A stretch of 64,000 nt of DNA, from positions 73,643-137,642 of the forward strand of contig DASXFD010000062.1 in assembly GCA_036489755.1 (NCBI GenBank), given 5' to 3'. Positions 54,518 to 62,876 of the stretch are shown one piece after another (within the stretch, counting starts at the first letter, position 1; each line of letters starts with the position of its first letter). The DNA comes from JABFXX01 sp036489755 (GTDB lineage: Bacteria; Myxococcota_A; Polyangia; Haliangiales; Haliangiaceae). The notes below the pieces were generated by a model, which worked only from the letters and a program-made list of their open reading frames with translations, was not told the origin of the DNA and did no database searches. Made by a program: the position numbers and the translations under genes.

Positions 54518-56629
54518 ATGAAAAAGCTCTTGGGCGCGGCTGCCGCGCTGTGTTTGTGCGCGCTGCCGGCGGGCGCGGTGGTGACGGCGACCTGGACCGT
54601 CGAGACCTATCAGCAATTCGACGCCGGTGATGCGTCGAACGCGTTCATCACGTCGGCGGGCGAATTGCGGCCCGGCTGGGATATCAAGCGCACCGCGCTC
54701 GAAGGCGACGCCGTGTGGTCGGCGCTGCACCTGCCCGACGGCAGCGTCATCGTCGGCTCCGACGTCGGCGGCGCACTCTACAAAGACGGCAAGAAGCTCG
54801 TGACCGTGCCCGGCGCGATCGCGGTCGTGTCGCTCGCGCAGACCGTCGACGGCACCGTGTGGGCCGGCACGATGCCGGGCAACAGGCTGTGGCGCATCGA
54901 CGTCGCGAGCGGCAAGGCGATCGCCGGCCCGCAGCTGCCGGGCAAAGATGTCGAGACCGTGTGGTCGCTCGCGACCGCGGGCACCACCGTGTACGCCGGC
55001 ACCGGCCCGAAGGGCCGCGTGTTCGCGATCAACGGCAACAACGTGAAGCAGATCTTCGACACCGAGGACAAGCGCGTCACCGCGATCACCACGACCAGCG
55101 ACGGCGACGTGTGGTTCGGCACGTCGGATCGCGCGCTCGTGTTCCGCTACGACCCGAAGAACGGCCAGACGCGCGCGATGGCGGACTTCGCCGGCAACGA
55201 AGTGTCGGCGATCGCGCCGTACCGCGACGGCGTCGTCGTGGCCGCGAACGATCTCGCCGAAACGCCGCCGACGACCGGCAAGACGGCCGCGCAGCTCGAG
55301 GCCGCCGAGCGACCGACCGCGTCGAAGGGCCAGACCACGAAGGCGCCCGACTTCGGCAGCAAGCCCGGCGCCGACAAGGATCCGGTCTCGGTCGCCGATC
55401 TCGGCCGCAAGGGCGCGAAGAAGGGCAAAGGCGCGCTGTTCCACGTCGGCAGCGACGGCCGCCTCGATCAGCTGCACGCGCTGACCGCCACGTACTTCAC
55501 GTCGGTCGCGGTCGGCCCCGATGGCCAGGTATTCGCGGGCGCCGCCGACAAGGGCCGCGTCTACATGGTCGACATCGACGGCTCGGTCGCGACGGCGTTC
55601 GACGTCGACGAGCGCTCCGTCAGCCAGGTATGGGTCGATCACGGGCTCGTCGGGTTTGCGACCGATGACGCCGCCGCGATGTATCGCGCGACCGGCCGCG
55701 CCTCGGAAGCGAAGTACGTCAGCGACGTGCTCGACGCGAAAGCGGTATCGCGGTTCGGCAAGCTCGCGTGGGCGTCGAGCGGCAAGGTCAAGCTCGAGAC
55801 GCGCAGCGGCAACACCTCGAAGCCCGGCGTGGGCTGGAGCGATTGGCAGGCGCCGGCGCAGATCACGTCGCTCGGCGCGGGCGGCGACTCCGGCAAGATC
55901 GCGAGCCCACCGGGCCGCTACCTGCAGTTCCGCGTCGCGCTCGAGAACTCCGACGCGCGCGTGCACCGCGTGATGACGTACTACCAGCCGCAAAACCTGC
56001 CGACCGAGGTCCAAGACGTCACGGTCGAGCCGGCGACGAAAGAGACCACGCCGACGCTCAAAGACTCGGCCGCCAAGCCGCGCAGCCCGATCATCCGCGT
56101 GAAGTGGAAGATCGAAAACCCCGACGGCGACGACACGACCTACGCGCTCGAGGCGCGCCGCGACGGCGAGGCCAACTGGCGACCGATCGCCGTCGGCAAG
56201 ACGCCGCTGACGGCCACGACGTGGGAGTGGAACACCGAGACGTATCCCGACGGCTGGTACAAGGTGCGCGTGACGTCGTCGGATGCGGCGGCGAACTCGC
56301 CCGACCGTGCGCTGACCTCGACCGCGACCTCGACGATGTTCGCGATCGACAACACGCGGCCGGAGATCGACGACCTCAAGATCAAGTATCCGCGCGCGAC
56401 CGCACGCGCGCGCGACGCGCTCAGCACCATCGCCGAGATGGCGTACTCGGTCGACGACGGCCCGTGGCAGCTCGGCACGACCGCCGACGGGTTGTTCGAC
56501 GATCTCACCGAGGACCTGCGCATCGAGATGCCGAGCGCGCTCGCAAAGGGCACGCACACGCTCGCGGTGCGGGTGGCGGACTCGGCCGGCAACGTCGGCT
56601 CGACGTCGGCGACGTTCATCGTGAAATGA
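54518..56629 (+). CDS. Exported beta-propeller protein, partner of S55 protein
   Basis: 703 residues. Signal peptide ends PAGAV. About residues 60-440 repeat short blades (VWSALHLPDGSVIVGSDVG, TVDGTVWAGTMPGNRLWRI, TSDGDVWFGTSDRA), a propeller split by a Lys/Ala-rich loop at about 255-300. The end (about 500-703) holds fibronectin/Ig-like domains (WKIENPDGDDTTYALEARR). AGAGGAA before the ATG is a fair ribosome-binding site. Similar proteins stand next to S55-type proteins in other bacteria. The next gene overlaps by ATGA. Confidence 0.82.
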   Translation: MKKLLGAAAALCLCALPAGAVVTATWTVETYQQFDAGDASNAFITSAGELRPGWDIKRTALEGDAVWSALHLPDGSVIVGSDVGGALYKDGKKLVTVPGAIAVVSLAQTVDGTVWAGTMPGNRLWRIDVASGKAIAGPQLPGKDVETVWSLATAGTTVYAGTGPKGRVFAINGNNVKQIFDTEDKRVTAITTTSDGDVWFGTSDRALVFRYDPKNGQTRAMADFAGNEVSAIAPYRDGVVVAANDLAETPPTTGKTAAQLEAAERPTASKGQTTKAPDFGSKPGADKDPVSVADLGRKGAKKGKGALFHVGSDGRLDQLHALTATYFTSVAVGPDGQVFAGAADKGRVYMVDIDGSVATAFDVDERSVSQVWVDHGLVGFATDDAAAMYRATGRASEAKYVSDVLDAKAVSRFGKLAWASSGKVKLETRSGNTSKPGVGWSDWQAPAQITSLGAGGDSGKIASPPGRYLQFRVALENSDARVHRVMTYYQPQNLPTEVQDVTVEPATKETTPTLKDSAAKPRSPIIRVKWKIENPDGDDTTYALEARRDGEANWRPIAVGKTPLTATTWEWNTETYPDGWYKVRVTSSDAAANSPDRALTSTATSTMFAIDNTRPEIDDLKIKYPRATARARDALSTIAEMAYSVDDGPWQLGTTADGLFDDLTEDLRIEMPSALAKGTHTLAVRVADSAGNVGSTSATFIVK

Positions 56630-57372
56630 GGCGCGCGATCGCGGCGCTGCTCGCCGGCACCGCGGCGTGCATGGTGGTGTCGCGCGCGGTCTACATCCGC
56701 GATCCCAAGCTCACGCAGGCGATCATCCGCTTGGCGCAGCCACATCAAGTGGTGGGCGAGACCGGCGACCTCGCCGCCGCGATCGATGCGGCTCAGCACG
56801 ACAAGCTGCCCGAAGCGCGCGACAAGCTCATCGCGTGGACGCGCGCACACGGCTTGTTCGCGCCGCCCGGCGACGATCCCGCCATCGCGACGTCGAACGC
56901 GTGCATCGCGATCGGGAAGATCCTCGCGACTTACCACGACGACGACACGCTCGATACTGCGGTCTACGCCGGCATGCGGATGCGCGACGAAGGGACGGGC
57001 ATGGTCGCGGCGATGTGCGCCGTGCAGCTCGAGAACAAGCTGATCTCGCTGCGCCCGACGTCGAAAGCCGACTGGTTCGATTCGCGGATCGACGACGCCG
57101 ACTTCGAGCGCTTGGTCGCTTCGGAAGTCGCGTACGAGATGGAGCGCCCGGGCAATCACGATTGGCAAGTGCTCGACGCGTTCGCCGCCGGCGTGCTCGC
57201 CGCGCACGACCTCGCTCGAACGCGTGGCCTGCCGACCACGCCTGCGGCCTGGTTTCCGATGGAGGTCACGGTGCACGTCGTGGTGACCGGCCATCCCGCG
57301 CCCGCCCTCGCCGACTACGTCCGCAAATGGACGCCGGCGCAGCGCGCGTACAACGCGTGGCTAGATCGCTGA
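56626..57372 (+). CDS. Exported or anchored helical protein of the S55 operon
   Basis: 248 residues. N-terminal hydrophobic segment (IAALLAGTAACMVVS) is a short signal or anchor; a cysteine at position 15 could serve as lipobox-like, but the +1 context is weak. The rest is helical with no known motif. ATGA overlap with the propeller gene means coupled translation. Function unknown; probably works with the S55 protease-like gene. Confidence 0.72.
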   Translation: MRRAIAALLAGTAACMVVSRAVYIRDPKLTQAIIRLAQPHQVVGETGDLAAAIDAAQHDKLPEARDKLIAWTRAHGLFAPPGDDPAIATSNACIAIGKILATYHDDDTLDTAVYAGMRMRDEGTGMVAAMCAVQLENKLISLRPTSKADWFDSRIDDADFERLVASEVAYEMERPGNHDWQVLDAFAAGVLAAHDLARTRGLPTTPAAWFPMEVTVHVVVTGHPAPALADYVRKWTPAQRAYNAWLDR

Positions 57373-57855
57373 CGCGGCTCGCGTTTCCAGAAGATCCTTG
57401 CGCGCGCTCGTGCGTTCTGGCAGAAGTAACGCCCTCGTCGTGAGGTACTGCTTGCCAGCGCCCCATCTACATAGGTCTTCGGCGGATTCCGCAACCGCTC
57501 CGAAGCTCGATTGATCCCGTGACGAACGCTCCCCGCGCTCGTCGCGGGTGAGGCGCACCAGCGCGACAGCTCCTCTGGCGGGAGCAGCTGGGTGCGTGGC
57601 CGGCGCTGCGCTGTTCCGCAAGCGGCGCCTTCGGCCTGTCTCGAACTTCGCGCGATCAACATCGGTGCAACCGCGCGCCGGTTTGGCACTTTAAAGGCCG
57701 AGCCGGCACGCATGTGCTGACTTCGGATCGGTCACGCCCGCCGGCTCGATCACAGAGCTCTACGCTCGCTGCGCGCGGCTTCGTGCGCGTTGCGGGGCAC
57801 CTCGAGCGATGCGATCGAGCCGGCGCGGCGAAGCGAGTGTTACGTTCGAAGACCC
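57373..57855. ncRNA. 483-base structured noncoding region
   Basis: No convincing gene. It has several stems: CTTCGG/CCGAAG (57477-57505) with inner CGG/CCG; CGCACCAGC pairing with GCTGGGTGCG (57554-57596) around GCTCC/GGAGC; and a nested set at 57739-57825, where a 13-bp stem CGCCGGCTCGATC/GATCGAGCCGGCG encloses CGCTCG/CGAGCG. It could be a small RNA, 5' leader or a mobile-element remnant. RNase P, SRP RNA and tmRNA conserved cores were not seen. Confidence 0.4.
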
Positions 57856-60800
57856 ATGCGCGACCTCGACTTCTGGCGACGGCTGCGTGCCGGGCTCGCC
57901 ACGTCGGGCGAGCTCGCGCAGGTCGCGTCGTGGCCGCTCGTGCGGCGCGGCCCGTTCCTCGGCCGCATCCTGCCGCTCGCGTCGCATCGCGATCCCGAGC
58001 TGCGCGCGGCCGCGATGCGCGTGCTCGCCGGCTGTCGCGGCGTCGCCGCCGTGCGCGCGATCGTGCTGAGCCTCGACGACGACGACGCGCGCGTGCGCGA
58101 CGCGGCGCTCGACGCGTTGCGCGCGACCGCGAATCACGCACCGGCGCGCTTCGCCCATGCCTTGTTCCATCCGCGGCCCGAGATTCGCCGCGCCGCGCTC
58201 GGCTCGAACATCCCGCGCGGCGCCGCCGCGTTCGCCGTCTACCTGCGGGCCGACCCAGCGACCGCCGAGCTCGCCGAGCAGTTGCTGTGGCCCGAAGGCT
58301 CGTTGCCGCTCGCGTTCGATCTCTTCGAGACCGGCCGCCTCGCCGCGGCCGCATTCGCGACGATCGTCGTCGAGCGACAAGTGGCGACGCTCCGCAGCGC
58401 GCTCGAGCAACTGCCTGCACGCGACGGCAGCTACGTCGACGAATGGCTCGACCACGCCGTTCGCGCCGCGACGCCGGCACCCGCCGGCCACGACGCGTTC
58501 GACACGCTCGTCGCCGCGCTCGCGACGCTCGAATCGCCGCTGGCGGATCGGTTCGTCGTGCGGCTCGTCGAGCTCGCGGCCGGCATCAAGGGCGCGCCGC
58601 GCCGGCTCGCGACCGCGCTGGCCGCGCACGGCCCGCCGTTCCTCGCGTTCGCCGCGTTGTTCGAGCCGCGGCTCGTCGCGTCGCCGAGCTTCTCGGCCGA
58701 GCACGGCAGCGAGCTCGCCGCGTTGCTCGTGCGGTTCGACTGGCCGGTGCGCCCGCCGGTCGCGGCCGTCGAGCGCTTGCTCGCGCTGCCGCTCGCCCGC
58801 GATCTGCGAATCGGCGCCGCGCTCGCCGGGCTGTTGCCGAACAAGCGACTCGCCACGCTCGCCGCGGCGCTCGGCGACACGTACATCGCGTCGTGCTTGC
58901 TCGCCGACGATCGCGGCTGGGACGAGATCTGCGCGCTGCCCGGCGAGACGCCGGCCGTCGAGCTCGGCTGGCTCGCGCAGATCGAAGCGGCCGACTACAA
59001 GCGCTACATCGCGCTCGCCGGTGCCGCGGTCGTGCACTTCTCCGGCAAGCGCCTCGACGCGTTCGTCGAACAGCTCGCGCCGCGTCACCGCGTACCGGCG
59101 TTCGCCGCGGCGTTGCGCGGCGTGTCGAGCGAGGGCCGTGCCGCGTATCGCGTGTGTCGCGTGGTCGCCGCGCGGGTCGATCGCGGCGGGCTCGCGGCGC
59201 TGTTCGCGACGGTGCTCGCGCTGCCCGAGCCGGCCGCGGCCAAGCTGCTCGCGCTCGGCCTCGTGCATGCGTGCCCGGCACCGCTCGTCGCCGATGCGGT
59301 CGCGTGGCTCGCCGAGCCCGTCGCGATCGCGCTGCTCGACCTGTTCGATCCGGCGGCGCCGATCGGAAGGTCCGGCTCTGGCGGGCCGCGCGGCGCTCCC
59401 GACGGCGAGCGCGGAGCGTCGAACGAAGATGCGATCCCGCGCGCGCACGAGCTCGCGATCGCCGATGCGCTCGCGACGCGCACGGCTCCGGCGATCCGCG
59501 CGTGGTGCACGGCGGTCGCGACCGCGCCTGCCTCGGCGGCCGCGCTGCCGGTGCCGACTCCAGCCGTGCTCGGCAAGCGCGCGCTGACCGACGCCGAGCA
59601 CCGCATCATCGCGACGTGCCCGCACGCCGGGCTCGAGCGTGCATTGAAACCCGCGCTCGACGATCGCGTGACCGGCGTGACGGCCGCACTCGCGGCGCGC
59701 GGCTCCGCACCGAGCCTGGCTGCATGCGCGGCGCTGATCGCGTGCGCCGATCCGCTGCCCGACGTCGCGCACGAGCTCGAGCGCTTCGCCGATCTCGGCG
59801 AGCGCTTCGAGGATCTCCTCGACGGCGAAGTCGCCGCGCGGTGGTCGCGCCGGCACCCGCTATCGCCGCTCGCGCACGCCGCGCTCTACCGGTGGGAAGC
59901 GCACACGCTCGCGCACGCAACATGGCTCGGTGACGCCGGCGGCACGCTCGCCGCATTGCGCGCGATCGAGACGCTGCCCGGCGCGCTCGCGCGGCGCCTG
60001 TTGTGGCGCGCGACGGCCGAGACGCTGATGTTCCTGCGCTATCGCGATCGCCCGCGCTTTGCCGCCGAGGCGAGCTACGAGCTCGCCGCATTTTGCGCCG
60101 ACCGGATCGGCACCGTCGTCGGCCGCCACGCGGCGCGCGTGCTGGTCGCGCTGGTCGAGGGCGGTGCGGTCGACGCGTCGGCCATCCGCGATCGCATCCT
60201 CGCGAACCTCGCCGAAGCCGACGGTCCGACGCGCGGCCAGCTCGCGCGCATCGAGCGCGTCGACGGCGTGCCGGTTGCGATCGCGCCCGTAACGCCGGCG
60301 AGCCCGGAGCTGACCGCAGCGATCCGCGCCTGCACCGACGAAGACCAGCTCGTCGCGTGGTGCGCGCACGATCGAGCGGCCGTCGTGAGCGAAGCCGTGC
60401 TCGTGCTCGTCGCGCTCGGCGCATCGGGCCAGCGCCGGCTCGCCGGCCTGCTCGGCGAGCTCGAGGCGCTCGCCGCACCGCTGCCGATCGTCGCGAGCAT
60501 CGTGCTGTGGGACGACGCCGACGCGCTCGCGCAGGCGCGCGCGAGGCTCACCGACGGCGTGCCGCCGGCCTGGCGATTTCACCTCGGCCTCGGGCTCGCC
60601 TCGCGCGGCGATGCCGGCGCCGACGACGCACTCGCCCACGCGCTCGCCGCCGCCCACGAGCTCGATCCTCGCCTCGATCCGCCGTGGCAGATCACGCGCG
60701 ACGACTGGACGGCACTCGTGCGCGTCGCCGGCGAGCTGGCCGCCGCGCTCGCGCTCGCCGATTCGCCGCACTACCACGCGTACCGCAGTGCGGTCACGGT

Positions 60801-62871
60801 GCTGCTCGCCGCGCCGCCGAGCAAGGCAGCGACCGACGCGCTCGTGCGCTTCCTCGAGATCGACGACGAGCGGCCCGGTGCGCTGCGCCATGCGACCGCG
60901 CAGCTGCTCGCGCAACGCGGCGACGATCGCGGCGCCGTGATCCTCGCGGCCGAGATCGCCGACACGGCGCACGACCGCAGCTGGTCGATCCCGCGCGCCG
61001 CCGCGGAGGCGGTGGTCGGCGCGATCGCCGATGCGGCGCTGATCGGCGGCCCCGACGCGTGCGGCGAGAAGCGCATGACGTCCGCGTGCAGCGCCGTGCG
61101 CGGCATGGTCCCGCTCGGCGAGCTCGACGCGCGCGTGCTCGAAGGCGCATCGACGCGCGAGGCGCGCAAGGCCGCCGCGCTGTACTTCATCGGCGACGGC
61201 GCGCGCGATCGCATCGAGCGCGTCGCCGAGGTGTTTGCGTGGGGCGTACGGCGCGGCGTCGAGCTCACCGGGCGGCGGTTTCGCATCCATCCGACGACGC
61301 GCGAACGGGACTTCGGCTACACGAAGCTCGACGAGAGCCGCGTCTACGTCAACGTGCTACCGCTGCTCCGCGACGAGCTCAACGGCCGCGACATCGTCGA
61401 GGGCCTCGTGCTGCACGAGCTCGGCCATCACGTCTATCACCGCGACGCGACCGCGCTCGCACTGTGGAAGCGCGCGCAAAAGGAGGGCCTCGTCCACCTC
61501 CTCAACCTCGTCGCCGACGAGCACCTCGAGCGCAACCTGCGCGCGGTCGATCCCGCGTACGGCGATCGGCTCAAGCGGCTCGGCGCGTTCGCGTTTCGCC
61601 ACGCGCCGCACGAGATCGCCGTCGCGAGGTTGTTGATCGTGCTGCGGGCGCGCGCCGCGCCGGTCTTGATCGCGACGCCGCTCGAGGTCGCGTTCGACGA
61701 GAACTGCGTTCGCGTGCGGCGCGGCCTCGTGCTCGCCGAGCTCGACAAGCAGGCGCACCCGCTCGCGCGGTTCACGCGCGCACTCCGGCTCGGCCTCGGC
61801 AACCGCGACGGCGATCCGCTGCTCGCACGCGCGCTCGCGCTCGTCGACGGGCTGCGCGACTTCGACATGACGCGCATGTACCAGGTCACCAAGCAGCTCG
61901 CCGTGCTGTTCGGCGGCGCCAACGAGATCGCCGAGGTGTTCTGCAGCACGGAGAGCCTCGAAGAGGGCGACCGCGAGCGCGACGTGCACGGCGCCGACCT
62001 CGACGACGGCGAGCTCCAGCGCGAGGTCGATCGCATCCTCGATCCGCGCAAACGCGAGTCGCGGCCGCGCGGCGACGGCCCGCACAAGCCGTGGATCAAC
62101 GTCAATCCCAGCGACGACTTCGAGCGGATCTCGACGGTCGAGCGCGTGCGCGGCGATCGCGAGACGCACCGCGCCGTCGCGTCCGACGTGCACCGCCACT
62201 CGGCGCGGCTGCGCGCGCTGCTCGACGATCTCGGCCTGCGCTGGCTGCCGCAACGCGCGCGCACGCAGGGCCGCGCGATCGATCGCACGCGGCTCGTGCC
62301 GCTCGTCACGCGAGGCGATCCGCGCCTGCTCGTCGCGCGCGTGCCGCAACGCGTGACCGATCTGTTCCTCGGCGTGCTTGTCGACTGTTCGGATTCGATG
62401 AAGGCCGGCAACAACCTCGAACGCGCGCGCCGGTTCGCGATCATGGTCGCCGAGGCGGTGAAACCCATGCGCAACGTCGATGCGCGGTTCTTCGGCTTCT
62501 CCGACACCAAGATCTTCGACGCCGGCACGGCGACCGACTGCGACGTCACCGGGCTCCACACCGCCGGCGGCAACAACGACGCCGCCGCGCTCTATCACGC
62601 CGCATCGGTCGCGCTCGCGTCGCCACGGCGGGCCCGCGTGCTCGTCATGATCAGCGACGGCCTGCCGACCGAGTGCTCGATCGCGGCCTTGAAGGCCCTC
62701 GTCACGCAGCTGTCGCGCCGCAAGAGCATCGTCTGTGCGCAGGTCGCCGTGCGGCCGCTCGCCGAGGTCTGCTTCCCGCACTACGTCGTGCTCGACGGCG
62801 ACCTCGAGCCAGCGGTCGCGCGGTTTGGTCGCGTGGTCGGTGACCTCGTGCGGCGCTCGTTGCTATCGTGA
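57856..62871 (+). CDS. Giant HEAT-HExxH-VWA protein, MoxR partner
   Basis: 1671 residues. N-terminal half (about 1-1080) has many short helical repeats of HEAT/armadillo style (for example PELRAAAMRVLAGC, ARVRDAALDALRA). About 1150-1270 holds HELGHHVYH from H1187 (HExxH-type metal site) with a following ADEHLERNL. C-terminal 200 residues form a VWA domain with the MIDAS start D1510-x-S-x-S (VDCSDSMKAG) and VLVMISDGLP. This order resembles VWA proteins paired with MoxR AAA+ ATPases and the DUF2201 metallopeptidase-VWA group. Residues 502-521 come from element copy 3. No signal peptide; cytoplasmic. The ATPase follows at once. Confidence 0.85.
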   Translation: MRDLDFWRRLRAGLATSGELAQVASWPLVRRGPFLGRILPLASHRDPELRAAAMRVLAGCRGVAAVRAIVLSLDDDDARVRDAALDALRATANHAPARFAHALFHPRPEIRRAALGSNIPRGAAAFAVYLRADPATAELAEQLLWPEGSLPLAFDLFETGRLAAAAFATIVVERQVATLRSALEQLPARDGSYVDEWLDHAVRAATPAPAGHDAFDTLVAALATLESPLADRFVVRLVELAAGIKGAPRRLATALAAHGPPFLAFAALFEPRLVASPSFSAEHGSELAALLVRFDWPVRPPVAAVERLLALPLARDLRIGAALAGLLPNKRLATLAAALGDTYIASCLLADDRGWDEICALPGETPAVELGWLAQIEAADYKRYIALAGAAVVHFSGKRLDAFVEQLAPRHRVPAFAAALRGVSSEGRAAYRVCRVVAARVDRGGLAALFATVLALPEPAAAKLLALGLVHACPAPLVADAVAWLAEPVAIALLDLFDPAAPIGRSGSGGPRGAPDGERGASNEDAIPRAHELAIADALATRTAPAIRAWCTAVATAPASAAALPVPTPAVLGKRALTDAEHRIIATCPHAGLERALKPALDDRVTGVTAALAARGSAPSLAACAALIACADPLPDVAHELERFADLGERFEDLLDGEVAARWSRRHPLSPLAHAALYRWEAHTLAHATWLGDAGGTLAALRAIETLPGALARRLLWRATAETLMFLRYRDRPRFAAEASYELAAFCADRIGTVVGRHAARVLVALVEGGAVDASAIRDRILANLAEADGPTRGQLARIERVDGVPVAIAPVTPASPELTAAIRACTDEDQLVAWCAHDRAAVVSEAVLVLVALGASGQRRLAGLLGELEALAAPLPIVASIVLWDDADALAQARARLTDGVPPAWRFHLGLGLASRGDAGADDALAHALAAAHELDPRLDPPWQITRDDWTALVRVAGELAAALALADSPHYHAYRSAVTVLLAAPPSKAATDALVRFLEIDDERPGALRHATAQLLAQRGDDRGAVILAAEIADTAHDRSWSIPRAAAEAVVGAIADAALIGGPDACGEKRMTSACSAVRGMVPLGELDARVLEGASTREARKAAALYFIGDGARDRIERVAEVFAWGVRRGVELTGRRFRIHPTTRERDFGYTKLDESRVYVNVLPLLRDELNGRDIVEGLVLHELGHHVYHRDATALALWKRAQKEGLVHLLNLVADEHLERNLRAVDPAYGDRLKRLGAFAFRHAPHEIAVARLLIVLRARAAPVLIATPLEVAFDENCVRVRRGLVLAELDKQAHPLARFTRALRLGLGNRDGDPLLARALALVDGLRDFDMTRMYQVTKQLAVLFGGANEIAEVFCSTESLEEGDRERDVHGADLDDGELQREVDRILDPRKRESRPRGDGPHKPWINVNPSDDFERISTVERVRGDRETHRAVASDVHRHSARLRALLDDLGLRWLPQRARTQGRAIDRTRLVPLVTRGDPRLLVARVPQRVTDLFLGVLVDCSDSMKAGNNLERARRFAIMVAEAVKPMRNVDARFFGFSDTKIFDAGTATDCDVTGLHTAGGNNDAAALYHAASVALASPRRARVLVMISDGLPTECSIAALKALVTQLSRRKSIVCAQVAVRPLAEVCFPHYVVLDGDLEPAVARFGRVVGDLVRRSLLS
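59360..59416 (+). repeat. Double-hairpin coding repeat element, copy 3 (diverged)
   Basis: 57 bases with 6 mismatches to copies 1 and 2 and no indel, so it stays in frame and gives RSGSGGPRGAPDGERG in place of RSGSAGPRSAPEGERG. One mismatch breaks a pair in hairpin A and another makes a G-T pair, so this is an older or decaying copy. Located between two HEAT-like units of the giant VWA protein. Confidence 0.85.
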
Positions 62872-62876
62872 GCGCG

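Noticed and set aside
57315..57713. 132-residue minus-strand open frame in the noncoding region
   Set aside because: Arg/Ser-rich composition, no start signal, overlaps the end of a coupled gene and lies in strong hairpins; no family pattern.
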